From positions 118,501-182,500 of the forward strand of contig JAWQEG010002486.1 of assembly GCA_033782935.1 (NCBI GenBank): 64,000 nucleotides of DNA, in the 5' to 3' direction. Origin of the DNA: Petrolisthes cinctipes. Taxonomy: Eukaryota > Arthropoda > Malacostraca > Decapoda > Porcellanidae. The position numbers were made by a program, and so were the translations under genes. How positions within the stretch are numbered: the stretch's first letter is position 1; every line of letters begins with the position of its first letter. Positions 8,801 to 18,113 of this stretch are shown in pieces. Below the pieces are notes generated by a model. It was not told the origin of the DNA, ran no database searches, and was given only the letters and a program-made list of their open reading frames with translations.

Positions 8801-11789
8801 CTACAAACAGACTATGTTATACATTATTAGATATAGTGTGGTATGTCATGTTTGGCTGGGCAGGAGGAGGTTTTGTGGGCTTGGTACACCCTGTAAATAA
8901 ACACTTCTTACCTCTTTGAGTTTGGCCAACAGACAAGGTATACCAGCGACCCTTGAAGTGTAACGCTGGGTGTCCCTTCCTTCCAGTACTACACCCAGTA
9001 ACTCAGGGTCACCAGTAGCTGTGGCCTCCTGTAACACTGATAACACAACAGGAATACTGTTATTGGAATAGGATATACAATATTGGACCAGATTAACCAA
9101 AATAACAGTTCCCAGTAGCTGTGGCTTCCTGTAACACTGATATTGACAATAGGAATACTGTTAATGGGATATAACAACAGGAATTTGAGACAACTGATGC
9201 CTACAAAGTGTATATAATTATATGCCAGAAAATAACAGGACCAGATTAACCAAAATAATGGTTCCCAATAACTGTGGCTTCCTGTAACAATGACATCATA
9301 ATGAAGGAGAATTTATTCAGCTGTTGGTGAATTGGAAGGCTACTGATTTCTCCAAACTATGCCAGAAAACAAATGCCCTCAATTATAACATAACAATAAA
9401 TATAATTAGACATTACCCGTCCATCCATCACTGGTTTCAACGTTGACATTACAGTTGTGTCGAAGGAGTACTTTTGTAGACTCCAAGTGTCCTAAAGTAA
9501 CAGCCAGCATTAGTGGAGTGCGTCCTCTTGGGTCACGCACCTCCTTGTTGTACTGCAAAGGTAACAACACGATTGTAATAACAGTACAGTACATTCTGGT
9601 GGATATATAATGAATAAATACTTGTATCCACCACTTACTTCATACATTATAGTACACCCTGGTTGATATATACAATGAATAAATATTTGTATCACACACA
9701 CACAATGTCTCATCCTACCTATAGTCAATGACGGGGGTTTGTTTCAGGTGTGTGCATATCATACGTCCATAACTGTACAATAAATATCAATACAATGGTC
9801 ATATATATACAGGATGTCTCAAGAGTTGTGACGAAGCTGCAGGGAAATGAAAGTTTATGCAATGCTAAGTAAAAAATACTCTATAAATATGAGTGTTTTA
9901 AGAACTCATTTAGCAGTAAATTCAGCAGATGTGTTAGTGAGTGGTGATGACAATAGGCTGTGACAGTCATTGTGTCGATTCCACAGTGATATTTGTTTGT
10001 GAGCTTCCCAATCAACCACACTTGTAGGGCTTCATTATTTTCCAAAAGCTGAGTATCCCCATTCACAAAATCTATCCAACAGTTAGATAATGATGATCAC
10101 TGCATATTTTACTCACCAAATTCATTAAATTATTCACCCAAAACTCACTTACACGGCAAACATATTTTCTTTTGCGTGCATACAAACCACCACGAACGAC
10201 TGTGGAATCGACCCATTGTGATGTGGCAGACTACTCCCATCCACCCAGTGTTGCCATCAGGTGCTTCTTGTTTTTCTTATTTATCTACATGTTCTTATTA
10301 TGAATTTAGATCTTCTATCAATAAATGTCTGTTAAGTGATTGTTCTAGGAAGTTTGGTGCTCTAAGGGGGTAATTCACATTGGGGTGCCTTGATTCCTCC
10401 AAAGTATGCCAGGAAACAGAACCAGAAGAGCAAAAATAATGGTGTTCTGTTGCTTGGAATAGTTTGGAAGATTCAGTTGCTCCAGATTTACCAACACAAA
10501 ATTTCCTCCTTAAAGTGGGATTGATGTAATATGCGAGTAAATCTAATGTAGCAATAAATCTGGCAATAATGGTGTAGCCAGTGTGTGAGCTGTGAGGTGC
10601 CTGAGTGATCTAGTCTAGTCTCAGTTCTCACTCAGCTTTCTGGACAGTGATATGTTGTGTTTATTCTATGGACTTTTCACCACCATTTTTATTTTACTAC
10701 AATACCATTCACATTTACAAACGTGGAGTATACAGACATGATATTTATCTATGGGTTCTGCAATATCAACAATGAAGCATCTAAAAGAGTACAGACAGAG
10801 ATTTCCAACCACATCTGCCGTATTTACTGGCAAACGAGTTCTTCAAACACACATAATTATCTATAGAGTATTTTTGGCTTAGAACTGCATTAAATTTCAT
10901 TTACCTGCAGCTCCGCCATAACTTGTATAATAATAAACTACAGTACAGCCACAATCAAATATCCACCGACACTTTCCTTCCTACGTAGTAAATATCTTGG
11001 TAATAAAGAACAACACATGTATGATTTTGCAGCACCTCATAATAATAATTGAGGGAGTTGAGTTGAAATAAAGTGTTGTATGATTATATTTTGATATGAT
11101 ACTGATAAATTTGCACAATGGAAGGAAAGTGTCAGTGGATTGTGGCTGTACATATAATAACTTTTATTTACCTTTCCATCTGCGAGTTGCTTGTCCAGTT
11201 TACGATAATTATTGTGCCAAACCAGCCAATGTAGTGGATAAGTATCTGAGCTACTACTACTACTACCAGTACTACTACTACTACCGGTACTGTTATTCTC
11301 TCCACAACACTGGTGATCTTGTTGTGTTTTCTTGTTTTTAATGGGGTCACATTCACAGCTCTCATTATTTTCATTATTATAATTTTGCTCATGTCCATTT
11401 TCTTTAAGTAGGTCAGCTGAGGTGTGACTGTTACTGGTGTCATCTTTAAGTGGGTCAATTGCAGAGGTGTGACTGTTACTGATGTCTTCTGTAAGTAGGT
11501 CGGCTGCCAAGACGTTACTGTTACTGACGTCAGTTGCTGGGGAGGTGTGACTGTTACTGATGGCTTCTTTAAGTGGGTCTGTTGCTGGGGAGGTGTTACT
11601 GACGTTGGCTGCTGAAGAGGCGTTACTGTTACTGATGTCAGTTGCTGAGGAGGCGTGACTGTTTATGATGTCTTCCTTAAGTGGGTCGGCTGCCGAGGTG
11701 TTACTGTTACTGACGTCAGTTGCTGAGGAGGAGGTGTTACTGTTACTGACATCTTCCTTGTTGTTTTCTGTACTGCTGTAATCATTCAT
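1099..11789 (-). CDS. ANKRD13: ANKRD13-family protein (A/B/D type), spliced, 3' end outside window
   Basis: Ten coding exons on the minus strand join without a frame break: 11789-11172, 9552-9417, 9036-8912, 8477-8432, 5983-5840, 5248-5205, 3919-3780, 3358-3292, 2365-2210 and 1227-1099 (1605 nt, 535 codons). The product has a low-complexity N-terminus (about 180 residues) and then ankyrin repeats ([39 protein letters not shown]). The GPCR-chaperone-type domain follows ([70 protein letters not shown]). These match ANKRD13A/B/D, membrane-associated proteins that bind ubiquitinated receptors during endocytosis. The remaining domain and the ubiquitin-interacting motifs lie beyond position 1. Introns carry many MITEs. 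The long N-terminal repeat region is unusual for the family. Family call is firm; paralogue is not resolved. Confidence 0.92.
1531..2085 (-). repeat. Repeat family E (SINE-like, about 550 bp), copy 1
   Basis: Contains GATGTTCTCCCGGGGCAG (minus strand) to CAGCCCCCCTGGG. Inserted between duplicated copies of an ANKRD13 exon end. It carries an accidental 149-codon frame at 1663-2112. Confidence 0.8.
2210..2365 (-). CDS. ANKRD13: ANKRD13 homologue exon (TKTRTEHLT)
   Basis: Acceptor CACCCACCAG|GTATTC, preceded by an unusually long pyrimidine tract (+ strand purines about 2370-2540), and donor GATAAA|GTAATG. It encodes [36 protein letters not shown] and AEVEHKN. Copies of the donor side recur at 2152-2205, 2095-2150 and 1480-1520. 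Confidence 0.83.
2566..3026. mobile_element. Inverted-repeat element G (ACAGTAATGCC ... GGCATTACTGT)
   Basis: Ends ACAGTAATGCCTTGTTTG and AAACAAGGCATTACTGT with internal GTTGTTGTT/AACAACAAC; TA-flanked. It contains D at 2712-2959. A related copy is at 19292-19562. Confidence 0.65.
2712..2959. mobile_element. MITE family D (GGGTCGATTCCACAG), nested in family G
   Basis: Left GGGTCCATTCGACAGTGGTT, right GACTGTGGAATCAACCC, with the interior CAGTGATCATCATTATCTAA shared by all D copies. It lies within the inverted-repeat element 2566-3026. Confidence 0.75.
3032..3268. mobile_element. MITE family A copy with repeated right half
   Basis: GGGACCATGTGATGCAGTTA at the left; the arm GGCATAGTCAGGAGGAATCA is present twice (about 3130 and 3210). 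Confidence 0.7.
3292..3358 (-). CDS. ANKRD13: ANKRD13 homologue, 67-nt exon ([17 protein letters not shown])
   Basis: Acceptor CTTTTTCAG|GGATAAG and donor TGTAAG|GTAAGA. It encodes [20 protein letters not shown], equivalent to human SGFWGWRTDKAEVVNGYE. Phase 2 to 0 fits. Confidence 0.9.
3780..3919 (-). CDS. ANKRD13: ANKRD13 homologue exon ([16 protein letters not shown])
   Basis: Acceptor GCCGGCAG-type (TGTCGGCAG|GTGTTT) and donor GAG AG|GTGGGT. It encodes [36 protein letters not shown] and DKISFER. A decayed partial copy of the exon start lies upstream at 4026-4110. Confidence 0.85.
4026..4110 (-). pseudogene. Decayed duplicate of ANKRD13 exon 3780-3919 (5' part)
   Basis: ACCATGCCAGGGTGGGCTAG and TCCACAAATACTTGCCGACA match the exon start and its acceptor, with a small deletion that breaks the frame. 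Confidence 0.85.
4441..4563. repeat. Family H fold-back (TTGCATACGA / AAGAACAT)
   Basis: AAGAACATTCGTGGTGGTGC and ATGTTCTTGCATACGACC; related copies at 12650-12753 and 31425-31513. Confidence 0.65.
4636..4870 (-). pseudogene. LINE 3' fragment, same family, antisense
   Basis: The minus strand encodes [15 protein letters not shown] and ends in the TATAGATAGATAGA tail like the copy at 40269. ANKRD13 intron, sense with that gene. Confidence 0.78.
4875..5046. mobile_element. MITE family A copy
   Basis: Bounded by TTAA at both ends, with ACCCTGTGATGTAG and TTTCGTGGTAATCTTTGAAG inside; ANKRD13 intron. Confidence 0.75.
5205..5248 (-). CDS. ANKRD13: ANKRD13 homologue, 44-nt exon
   Basis: Acceptor TTTTTTCAG|TTGATGG and donor AGGCAG|GTGAGA. 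It encodes [15 protein letters not shown], corresponding to the human ELMEVNHDDK segment. Phases fit both neighbours. Confidence 0.85.
5285..5460. repeat. (TAA)n microsatellite
   Basis: Long AATAATAAT tracts in an ANKRD13 intron; similar at 15290-15410 and 63000-63055. Confidence 0.9.
5529..5692. mobile_element. MITE family A copy
   Basis: TTAAGGACCCAATAATCGTG to ACATCACAAGGTCACTTATA; fold-back arms intact. Confidence 0.72.
5745..5832. repeat. (TG)n / (CA)n microsatellite next to an ANKRD13 donor
   Basis: About 43 dinucleotides; on the gene strand CA repeats begin 7-8 nt after GTGAGG. Confidence 0.9.
5840..5983 (-). CDS. ANKRD13: ANKRD13 homologue, GPCR-chaperone domain exon
   Basis: Acceptor TTTCACAG|TGCCCC and donor CAA G|GTGAGG. 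It encodes [35 protein letters not shown] and [11 protein letters not shown], matching ANKRD13 closely. A (CA)n tract of about 85 nt starts 7-8 nt into the following intron. Confidence 0.92.
6228..6361. mobile_element. MITE family A copy
   Basis: TTAAGGACCCTGTGATCATG to GTCACAGGGTTCCTTA, shortened in the centre. Confidence 0.72.
6382..7088. mobile_element. 707-bp TA-flanked inverted-repeat element
   Basis: Ends CAAACGGGACAAATTTAGAA and GTTTGTCCCGACTG; both arms contain CTCAATAGGCCAC and CCCCCTTT. TA flanks at 6380-6381 and 7089-7090. No transposase frame seen. Confidence 0.82.
7141..8410. repeat. (TACA)n microsatellite split by an inverted-repeat element
   Basis: TACATACATACA tracts at 7141-7360 and 8225-8400. 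A similar tract is at 14985-15128. Confidence 0.85.
7361..8224. mobile_element. 864-bp inverted-repeat element inside a TACA microsatellite
   Basis: Ends TGAGGTGTCTCGTGGACAAG and CTTGTTCACGAGACGCCTCA (matching over about 30 bp with GGGGCGAATGCGCCA). The (TACA)n tracts on both sides, 7141-7360 and 8225-8410, were one tract. No transposase frame seen. Confidence 0.85.
8432..8477 (-). CDS. ANKRD13: ANKRD13 homologue, 46-nt exon
   Basis: Acceptor GTTTACAG|GCTCCG and donor TGG G|GTAAGT. It encodes [15 protein letters not shown], a highly conserved ANKRD13 segment (human [15 protein letters not shown]). Confidence 0.9.
8912..9036 (-). CDS. ANKRD13: ANKRD13 homologue, second ankyrin exon
   Basis: The acceptor is ATCAG|TGTTACAG. 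This choice restores phase and gives [17 protein letters not shown], aligned with the human VLHEAVSTGDPEM segment. The donor is AAAGAG|GTAAGA, phase 0. Decayed copies of this acceptor plus exon start lie upstream (see findings). Confidence 0.87.
9110..9300 (-). repeat. Two decayed copies of ANKRD13 exon 8912-9036 acceptor region
   Basis: AGTAGCTGTGGCTTCCTGTA (9114) and AACTGTGGCTTCCTGTAACA (9270) repeat the exon start with its acceptor. Confidence 0.82.
9303..9376. mobile_element. MITE family C, left half
   Basis: GGAGAATTTATTCAGCTGTT, GTGAATTGGAAGGCTACTGA and CCAAACTATGCCAGAAAACA; ANKRD13 intron. Confidence 0.6.
9417..9552 (-). CDS. ANKRD13: ANKRD13 homologue, ankyrin-repeat exon
   Basis: Acceptor CCTTTGCAG|TAC and donor ACG G|GTAATG. 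It encodes [34 protein letters not shown] and ETSDGWT, a canonical ankyrin repeat matching ANKRD13A/B/D. It ends in phase 1. Confidence 0.9.
9971..10215. mobile_element. MITE family D copy
   Basis: GTGTCGATTCCACAGTGATA to GACTGTGGAATCGACCCA; ANKRD13 intron, opposite orientation to the copy at 2712. Confidence 0.78.
10368..10516. mobile_element. MITE family B (GGGGTAATTCAC type)
   Basis: Left GGGGGTAATTCACATTGG, core GATTCCTCCAAAGTATGCCA, right ACAAAATTTCCTCCTTAAAG. About 150 bp fold-back. Other copies are listed separately. Confidence 0.75.
10711..10865 (+). pseudogene. DUF4817-like helix-turn-helix remnant
   Basis: Frame 1 reads [21 protein letters not shown] one-base shift at about 10790 continues [22 protein letters not shown]. 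This resembles the DUF4817 domain of transposon-linked arthropod proteins (ADM.L.YGFC...A..EYRRRFP). A broken transposon fragment. Confidence 0.6.
10946..11148. mobile_element. TA-flanked MITE, CAGCCACAATC family (copy 1)
   Basis: CAGCCACAATCAAATATCCA and its complement TGGATTGTGGCTG at the right, flanked by TA; copy 2 is at 60825-61035. Confidence 0.85.
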
Positions 11790-11819
11790 CTTTCCGACAG
11801 AACTTGACACACAATATCT
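11172..11819 (-). CDS. ANKRD13: ANKRD13 homologue, first coding exon (ATG at 11789)
   Basis: The acceptor lies at 11820 and the first in-frame ATG at 11789-11787. The exon encodes about 180 residues of degenerate Ser/Asn/Thr/Asp repeat (units like [16 protein letters not shown]) and then the first ankyrin helix [19 protein letters not shown]. It ends GGA AAG|GTAAAT in phase 0. A TA-flanked MITE (10946-11148) begins only 23 bp into the intron. Confidence 0.85.
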
Positions 11820-11825
11820 GAAACA

Positions 11826-12600
11826 AGAAAAAATACATGAGAAATTACGTTACAAAAAGAATTACAAAAAAATATATAGGAAGAATAATGCTACAAAAAT
11901 TATTTTTAAAAAATCAGAAGAATTATGATACAAAAAAAGTAACGACAAAAAGGAAGAATTAGAAGAATTACATTACAAAAAGAAAATAACAAAAAAATAT
12001 GTACGATGAAATATGATACAAAAAGAATTACAGTACAACAACAAAATATTTACAATGAATAATGATACAAAAGAATTACAAAAGAGAAATAGGAAGAATT
12101 ATGTTACAAAAAGAATTACAAAAAAAGATAGGAAGAAGTTACAAAAAATTATATAAAAAGATAGGAAAATTTAAGTTACAAAAAGAGTTTAAAAAAATGG
12201 AAAATCAGAAGAATTACGATACAAAAAGAATTACAAAAAAGTATCAGAAGTTATTGTACATTACGAAAAGAATTGCAAACTACAAAAATAAGAAGAATTA
12301 CGATACAAATTAATTAGGAAATACATGTAATAGGAAAAAGCAGAAGAATTATGTTATAAATAGAATGGATAAAATAAAAGAAAAATAAGAAAATTATTAT
12401 GTTACAAAAATAATAATAATAAAAAAAAAAAGGAAGAGTTATGTTACAAAAAGAATTACAAAAAAATATTGGAAGAGTTACATTACAAAAAGCTACAAAA
12501 ATAAAGGAAGAATAAGAAGAATTACATTACAAACAGATTAAAAAAAAGGAAAAATCAGAAAAAAATACAATACTGTACAAAGAAATTAATAAGTAAAATA
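11826..12600. repeat. A-rich minisatellite (GAATTACAAAAAG units)
   Basis: About 770 bp of irregular AAGAATTACGTTACAAAAAG units, just upstream of the first ANKRD13 coding exon. No gene seen. Confidence 0.85.
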
Positions 12601-12785
12601 TAGAGGAGTGCCGTTGGAAAGGCTAAAAAAAAGCTCCTGAAACCACCGCCAGCCGTATGCAAGAAGATCGGTATGTGGTGCATACGAACGATGGTGTTGT
12701 ACAGATACCACCATTCGTATTCACCAACAGGAATATTCTTGCATACACCACATTAATACAGATTAGTTATGGGGTGTTATAAAAT

Positions 12786-12950
12786 ACATTAAGGGGTTAG
12801 CCTAATTCTCTTTTGTTACATTGGAGTGCCATGATTCCTCCAAAGTATGCCAGAAAACAGGACCGAATGAACAAAAATAATGGTGTTCTGTTGCTTGGAA
12901 TAGTTTGGAGGAAACAGTTGCTCCAGATTTACCAACACTGTACTTCCCCC
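12786..12950. mobile_element. MITE family B copy
   Basis: CATTAAGGGGTTAGCCTAAT to CACTGTACTTCCCCC, with the core GATTCCTCCAAAGTATGCCA. Confidence 0.72.
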
Positions 12951-13095
12951 TTAAGGACCCTGTGATTGTTATGAGAATTGGAGACTTCTGATTCCCCCTG
13001 ACCACACCACCAAACAAGCTCCTTCCATAATTATATAGTGTGTGTGTGTTTCATGGCAATGTTTGAAGGACTCCTATACCTCCAATTTTTTTACT
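12951..13095. mobile_element. MITE family A copy, abutting family B and family I
   Basis: TTAAGGACCCTGTGATTGTT starts exactly where a family B copy ends; the right end is lost at the junction with family I. Confidence 0.7.
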
Positions 13096-13266
13096 ACTCA
13101 TCTCAGAATGATTGCAACTCAAAATTCACTTTTACACTCTATATACATATCTAAATAAGTTTTTACACTCTGATTTCATTGTAAAACATGTCAGAATCAC
13201 ATTTTTCAACAGAACAATATGATATCAAATGTCATTGTCGTTTTTACGTACATATTTGGTAATTAT
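13096..13266. repeat. Family I fragment
   Basis: ACTTTTACACTCT, AACATGTCAGAATCACATTT and ACAATATGATATCAAATGTC as in the full copies. Confidence 0.65.
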
Positions 13267-13598
13267 AGTAAGATCTGGCATCTCGAACGTTTTCATCTCA
13301 GATTTTCGTAACCAGAATGCAACTATTCCGAATCTCGAATCTTATTTCCAATCTCGAATCAGTGTTCCCAGAGGAAAAAAAATTAGAATGTACTGTATCC
13401 ATAGGACAACCCAAACGTATCCCAACCAACAAAAATGTGTCCATTTTCCCTCCTAACTAAAAATACTAAGGTAAGTTACTAAAGCAACAGATAATGAGGA
13501 AAATGGGTATATTACTTAACATGCATAATATTTTATTGACAGAAAGATAAAGAAAACATTCCAGAACTACATTTTCACCATACATTTGTAACACTATG

Positions 13599-13735
13599 GG
13601 TCAATTCCACAGTGGAATTTGTTTGTAAGCTTCCCAACCAACCACACTTGTAAGGCTTCATTATTTTCCAAAAGCTGAGTATACACATTCACAAAATCTA
13701 TCCAACAGTTAGATAATGATGATCACTGCATGATA
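13599..13735. mobile_element. MITE family D, truncated
   Basis: GGGTCAATTCCACAGTGGAA and GATAATGATGATCACTGCAT; right half missing. Confidence 0.7.
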
Positions 13736-14338
13736 ATGATGATCACCGATCGACACAGGGCAATAAAATACTGCATGGGCTATATCTAGCCCCTTCATTG
13801 GTACCACTGATAAGTTTTTGCGGCTGGGGGAGCAGGCAATGGCCAGGAATTGCGGTTCTTAGTGGTTAATTAATAGATTAAATTTTCCGCTAGTATTGGT
13901 TGTAGCCATATGTGGCATACCTAGCCAGGTACCTATTCCTGAAAGAAGCAGGTGATCAGGAAATCCATCATTTCTTCATAGAGGCAGCCAAGCTCTATCC
14001 ACCCAATCAAAACACCGCCACTCTCGAATACAAAGGTACGTCGACGTCGTATAATACCATTTCAAGATGGCCTCCAAGTGTTTACATCCAGGCCCCATAG
14101 ATTGCTAAGGTTAGGTCCCGGTAGCTTGCCGCGGTCCTGATTAGGTTAAGTTAGGTGACGTTTACCTAATTCTATTTAATGCGTTGTAGTGTTTTTCAGA
14201 CGAATCTAGTTCAAATATGGCGAAAATGAGATGTTTTCTGAGATTGGGTTGGGGGAAGCTCCCAAAACATTAATTTGCGACGGTTGTGAACAATAAATTC
14301 GTTAAAAACACACTATAAAACATTGCATTCTGAAAACC

Positions 14339-14640
14339 TTGAGTCGAAAACAAATTATGGCCAAACGCTTGAATATTACCCAAATTACCAGAAGAAGTAG
14401 TGTGTCAAAAACACACACACACAAAGATGTACAGAAATATAGTTTTCCAAGTAGAGTAATAGACGAATGGAACAAATTACCAGAAGAAATGGTGTGTCAA
14501 AAACATACATACATAACTTTAAAGAAAAATATGATAATTGGGTTTTTAAAATACGAGACATTACGAGCTGCACTCAGTTCTGTAAAGATACAAATAGATA
14601 AGAACATACGGTATTATTACAGAATAACTGGGTTTTTGGC
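14339..14640 (+). pseudogene. CR1/jockey-like LINE 3' fragment, same family
   Basis: Encodes HTHKDVQKYSFPSRVIDEWN, KLPEEMVC and GFLKYETLRAALSS, matching the tail of the copy at 59585 at DNA level. Confidence 0.75.
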
Positions 14641-15129
14641 TAGGATCACGCAGTGTTACCACATCCGGATAGGTCCTGGGAAATTGCCCCAGTCACTTTA
14701 TGATAGTTTACACCGGTTATATCCCGGTAGTTTGCCCAGGTTAGGTTCCGGTAGTTTGCCCAGGTTAGGTCCCGGTAGTCTGCTCTTGCCTAGGTTAGGT
14801 TAGGTCAGGTCAGGTGAGGTCAGACTAATTTCCAAATTATGATTGTAAAACGGGGCATATCTCGAAAACGGAGCATCTCCGAAAGTAACACCATAGAATA
14901 AAAGTGTTTTAGAATGGTCCAAAATAGTGGGTAATGATATTAAAATACACAATATAGTGAACCCAGTTCTTCTGTAAATTTACCGAACATACATACATAT
15001 ACACTACAATATATACACATACACTTATATACAGTACATACACACATACATATACATACATACATACACACACACATTTATAAATATACATACACTACAA
15101 TACATACATACACATACATATATACATAC

Positions 15130-15235
15130 CTGACTGGGTGATCTCATAAATGTAAAGAGAGTGAGTAAGAGCCGAGAGAGAGTGAGAGTGCGTGTGAGAG
15201 TGAGTCAGAGGGAGGGACTCGAGGGAGGGTGAGGC
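15130..15235 (-). other. Putative non-coding first exon and promoter side of ANKRD13 homologue
   Basis: On the minus strand a perfect donor (CAG|GTATGT, exon end at 15130) follows a pyrimidine-rich, comparatively GC-rich stretch up to about 15235. The coding exon downstream has a good acceptor (TTGTTTCAG) at 11820. Joining the two puts an in-frame TGA upstream of the main ATG at 11789, so this would be 5' UTR. The leader would carry an ATG opening a 17-codon uORF that overlaps the main start. The 5' limit is a guess; transcript data are absent. Confidence 0.4.
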
Positions 15236-15239
15236 GTCG

Positions 15240-16080
15240 TCTGCTGTTGTCACTCTCACTCCAAGTAAACACGAGCCTAGTATTATTATTGTTATTAACT
15301 TATTATTACTATTATCATTATTATTTTATTGCTATTTTATCATTACTATTTTCATTATTAGTGTTGTTATTGTCATTATTATTATTGTTGTTGTTATTGT
15401 TATTGTTATTAGGGAAGGGATATCTTTATTTGGTGTGTTGTGATTTGATTTGTGAGTTTTCCATACTATATAAAAGTTATCCTCTTGATTATCAATGGAG
15501 TTCGTCGATAGTATGTATTGTAGTATTTTTAATTAAAATACTTGTTACTTGTTGTTAGATATTCTATGCCCAGAAAATGCATATAATAATATAATATCAT
15601 GTTTTGTGGTTTTGACCACAGAGCTAAAATTGGTTTTGACACACGATAATGAATATAATTTTAGACCCAGTGAAATGCAAGTATCGTCAGCTTCCTTAAA
15701 CGTTGATAGTATGATAGTATAGTAGTATATATAATTATCAATAGTATATAATAATAATAAAATATCATCTTACACAAAATAATCAATATACATTTAGGCT
15801 CTGAATCCCCCAGTGAGATGCAAGTATCGTCGACTTGCATCAATATTATTATTATTATTAATTCTTGTAGCCATATTTTCAACAATTTTGTCTTAATTAC
15901 GGTATGTATTCCTGGTATTCCTTCACAATACACTCATCTATAACTAGACTAATGGTTTCTATATAATAATTTGAAATAAAATTAAATAAGGTGTAAATAA
16001 TATAACTTCGACTTAGTTCATAACAATAACAAACAAACCAGAGTAAAGAAATAGACCAAAAGATGTTATTCATTTGTTAT
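15240..16080. other. AT-rich intergenic stretch
   Basis: TTA microsatellite (15290-15410) and a direct repeat of ATGCAAGTATCGTC (15675, 15819). No gene seen. Confidence 0.6.
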
Positions 16081-16082
16081 TC

Positions 16083-16250
16083 CCTTAAGTAGGTCCATTA
16101 TACACATTGGGTACATTGGAGCACCTTAATTCCTTCAAAGTATGCCAGGAAACAGGACCAGATTAGCCAATATAATGTTGACTTGTTGCTTGAAGGGATT
16201 TATTGGAGGAATCATTTGCTCCAGATTTTCCACCAACACTACTAACTAAC
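16083..16250. mobile_element. MITE family B copy
   Basis: CCCTTAAGTAGGTCCATTAT; inner core TTCCTTCAAAGTATGCCAGG and GGAGGAATCATTTGCTCCAG. Confidence 0.65.
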
Positions 16251-16380
16251 TTATCTTGTAGTAGTAATGGCGTGTAGATGAGGTTTGGAGCCTTTGGTGG
16301 CTTCTGATTCCTCCTGACTATGCCAAGAAACAAATCCCATATTGATACCATTTTAGGGCGTCTGTTTCGTGGTATAGCGT

Positions 16381-16745
16381 TAATTCGGTAAATGTTGAAA
16401 GAATTACCGTTATTGCGTACGGTTTTTCTACCTTCATTACCCACTTACTTAGACCATTCTAAGACTATTTTATTCTATGGCATATCCTCCGCAAATGCCC
16501 CATTTCCAAGATAGGGCTTATTCAAATGGGGCATTTTGAAATTAGCCTGACCTGACCTAACCTTACCTAACCTAGACAGCGTCAGACTACCGGGACCTAA
16601 CCTGGGCAGACTACAGGGACCTAACCTGGGCAAACTACCGGGAAATAACCGTGGTAAAGTACAGGAAATGACCTGGGCAAAATACTAAGACCTAGCCGGA
16701 TCTGGCAACATTGCTACAAAATGGCAATTCTTCCAATAAATACCA
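16381..16745 (-). repeat. Repeat family F with TTAGG-type motifs
   Basis: Ends GGTAAATGTTGAAAGAATTA and AATTCTTCCAATAAATACC; interior CCGGGACCTAACCTGGGCA. Related copies: 17190-17345, 18735-19020, 25310-25645, and diverged 14640-14900 and 26100-26665. Confidence 0.7.
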
Positions 16746-16747
16746 TT

Positions 16748-16985
16748 AATTCCACAGTCATATTTGTTTGTTAGCTTCCTAACCAACCACATTTGTAAGG
16801 CTTCATTATTTCCAAAAGCTGAGTATCCATATTCACAAAATCTATCCAACAGTTAGATAATGATGATCACTGCATAGTTTACTCACTAAATTCATGAAAT
16901 AATTCGCCCATAACTCATCAACACGGCTAACATTCTTTCGTTTGTGTGCTTACAAACCACTACGAACGACTGTGGAATCGACCCT
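16748..16985. mobile_element. MITE family D copy followed by a family C remnant
   Basis: ATTCCACAGTCATATTTGTT to GACTGTGGAATCGACCCTTA; family C remnant 16986-17040; family A remnant 17040-17107; another D fragment 17108-17175. Confidence 0.72.
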
Positions 16986-17655
16986 TAGTTTAGAAGAATT
17001 GGAGACCTTCCAATTCACCAACCAGAAAATCAGTCTTCCCTTAAGGTTCCTCCCTGTGATGGTACGTGTATAAAAATTTATTGGAGTCTTCTGATACTTC
17101 CTGACTATGGGTCGATTCCACAGTGGTTGGTAGTGGTTTGTAAGCATGCAAACGAAAGAATATTAGTCATGTTAATGACTCTGACCTTATTTAACCCAAC
17201 CTAGACTGCATCAAACTACCGGGACGTAACCTGGGCAAACTACTGGGACTTAACCGTGGAAAAGTACCAGGACTGGACCGGGGCAAAATACTGGGACCTA
17301 GCCGGATCTGGCAACACTGCTACAAAATGGCAATATATACTTTTTTTTTTTTTACCCTCATACATTAGTTTATATCATTATAATATTATTGGGAAATATT
17401 TCTTATATTTTCTTTCTCTATAATAGTTTGGTAAATATTAACTATAAAGTATTATCATTATCTTTGATGGGGTTTTTTTTCATAATTTTCCACTGATTTA
17501 TATCATTATAAGATTAATTTAATCTTTGACATTTCCCTGGGAAATGTCCCATTTCCAAGATACCGTAGGGTATATTCAAATAGCAGGTCTGAGTTGGAAG
17601 TGGAGTGGGTAAATATATATCTGACTCCGACTCCTTTATGTTATTAATTCTGTTG

Positions 17656-18110
17656 TTTTTGTTGTTGATGTTGATGTTCTCCCGGGGCAGAATGGCCTCC
17701 TGCCCCACAGACCCCTGGTACGCTCTGGTCACAGTGAAAAGACAAATTAAAATAAATGAGGGTCTGTATGGTCCTACATGCCTGGGCTACTGAAGCACAT
17801 CCCAGGGAAATGGAACCAGAGCTTACTGGACCAGGGAGTCTGGGGGCCTCATTGGGGAGAAGGTCTTTGATCCCACAGCCAGTGCTGTGGGCCCAAGTCC
17901 TCATTACCACAAGAGCTACAAGTGGGGCTGCACCTTCCATGAGACCAGCCCTGAAGGGACCATAAGGGGGAGGGAGTTTACACTGCTGCATACAAAGGGA
18001 TAATGCACCCCCTGTGTGCTGGCGGTCCACACAGCAGTGAAAAAAAAGAGCCTCCGGTTGCAGTACACCTCACATGGATTTTTAATTTATGTGGGCAGAT
18101 CTCAGTAATT
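17656..18110 (+). repeat. Repeat family E, copy 2 (3' truncated)
   Basis: GATGTTCTCCCGGGGCAGAA to TGTGGGCAGATCTCAG; the last about 110 bp of the family are missing. Confidence 0.8.
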
Positions 18111-18113
18111 CTT

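Larger units (their letters stand above)
12600..15130. other. Repeat-filled region inside the proposed ANKRD13 5' intron
   Basis: Holds families H, B, A, I, D, a LINE tail (14339) and family F (14640-14900). 13740-14100 is unassigned sequence with no convincing frame. Confidence 0.7.
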
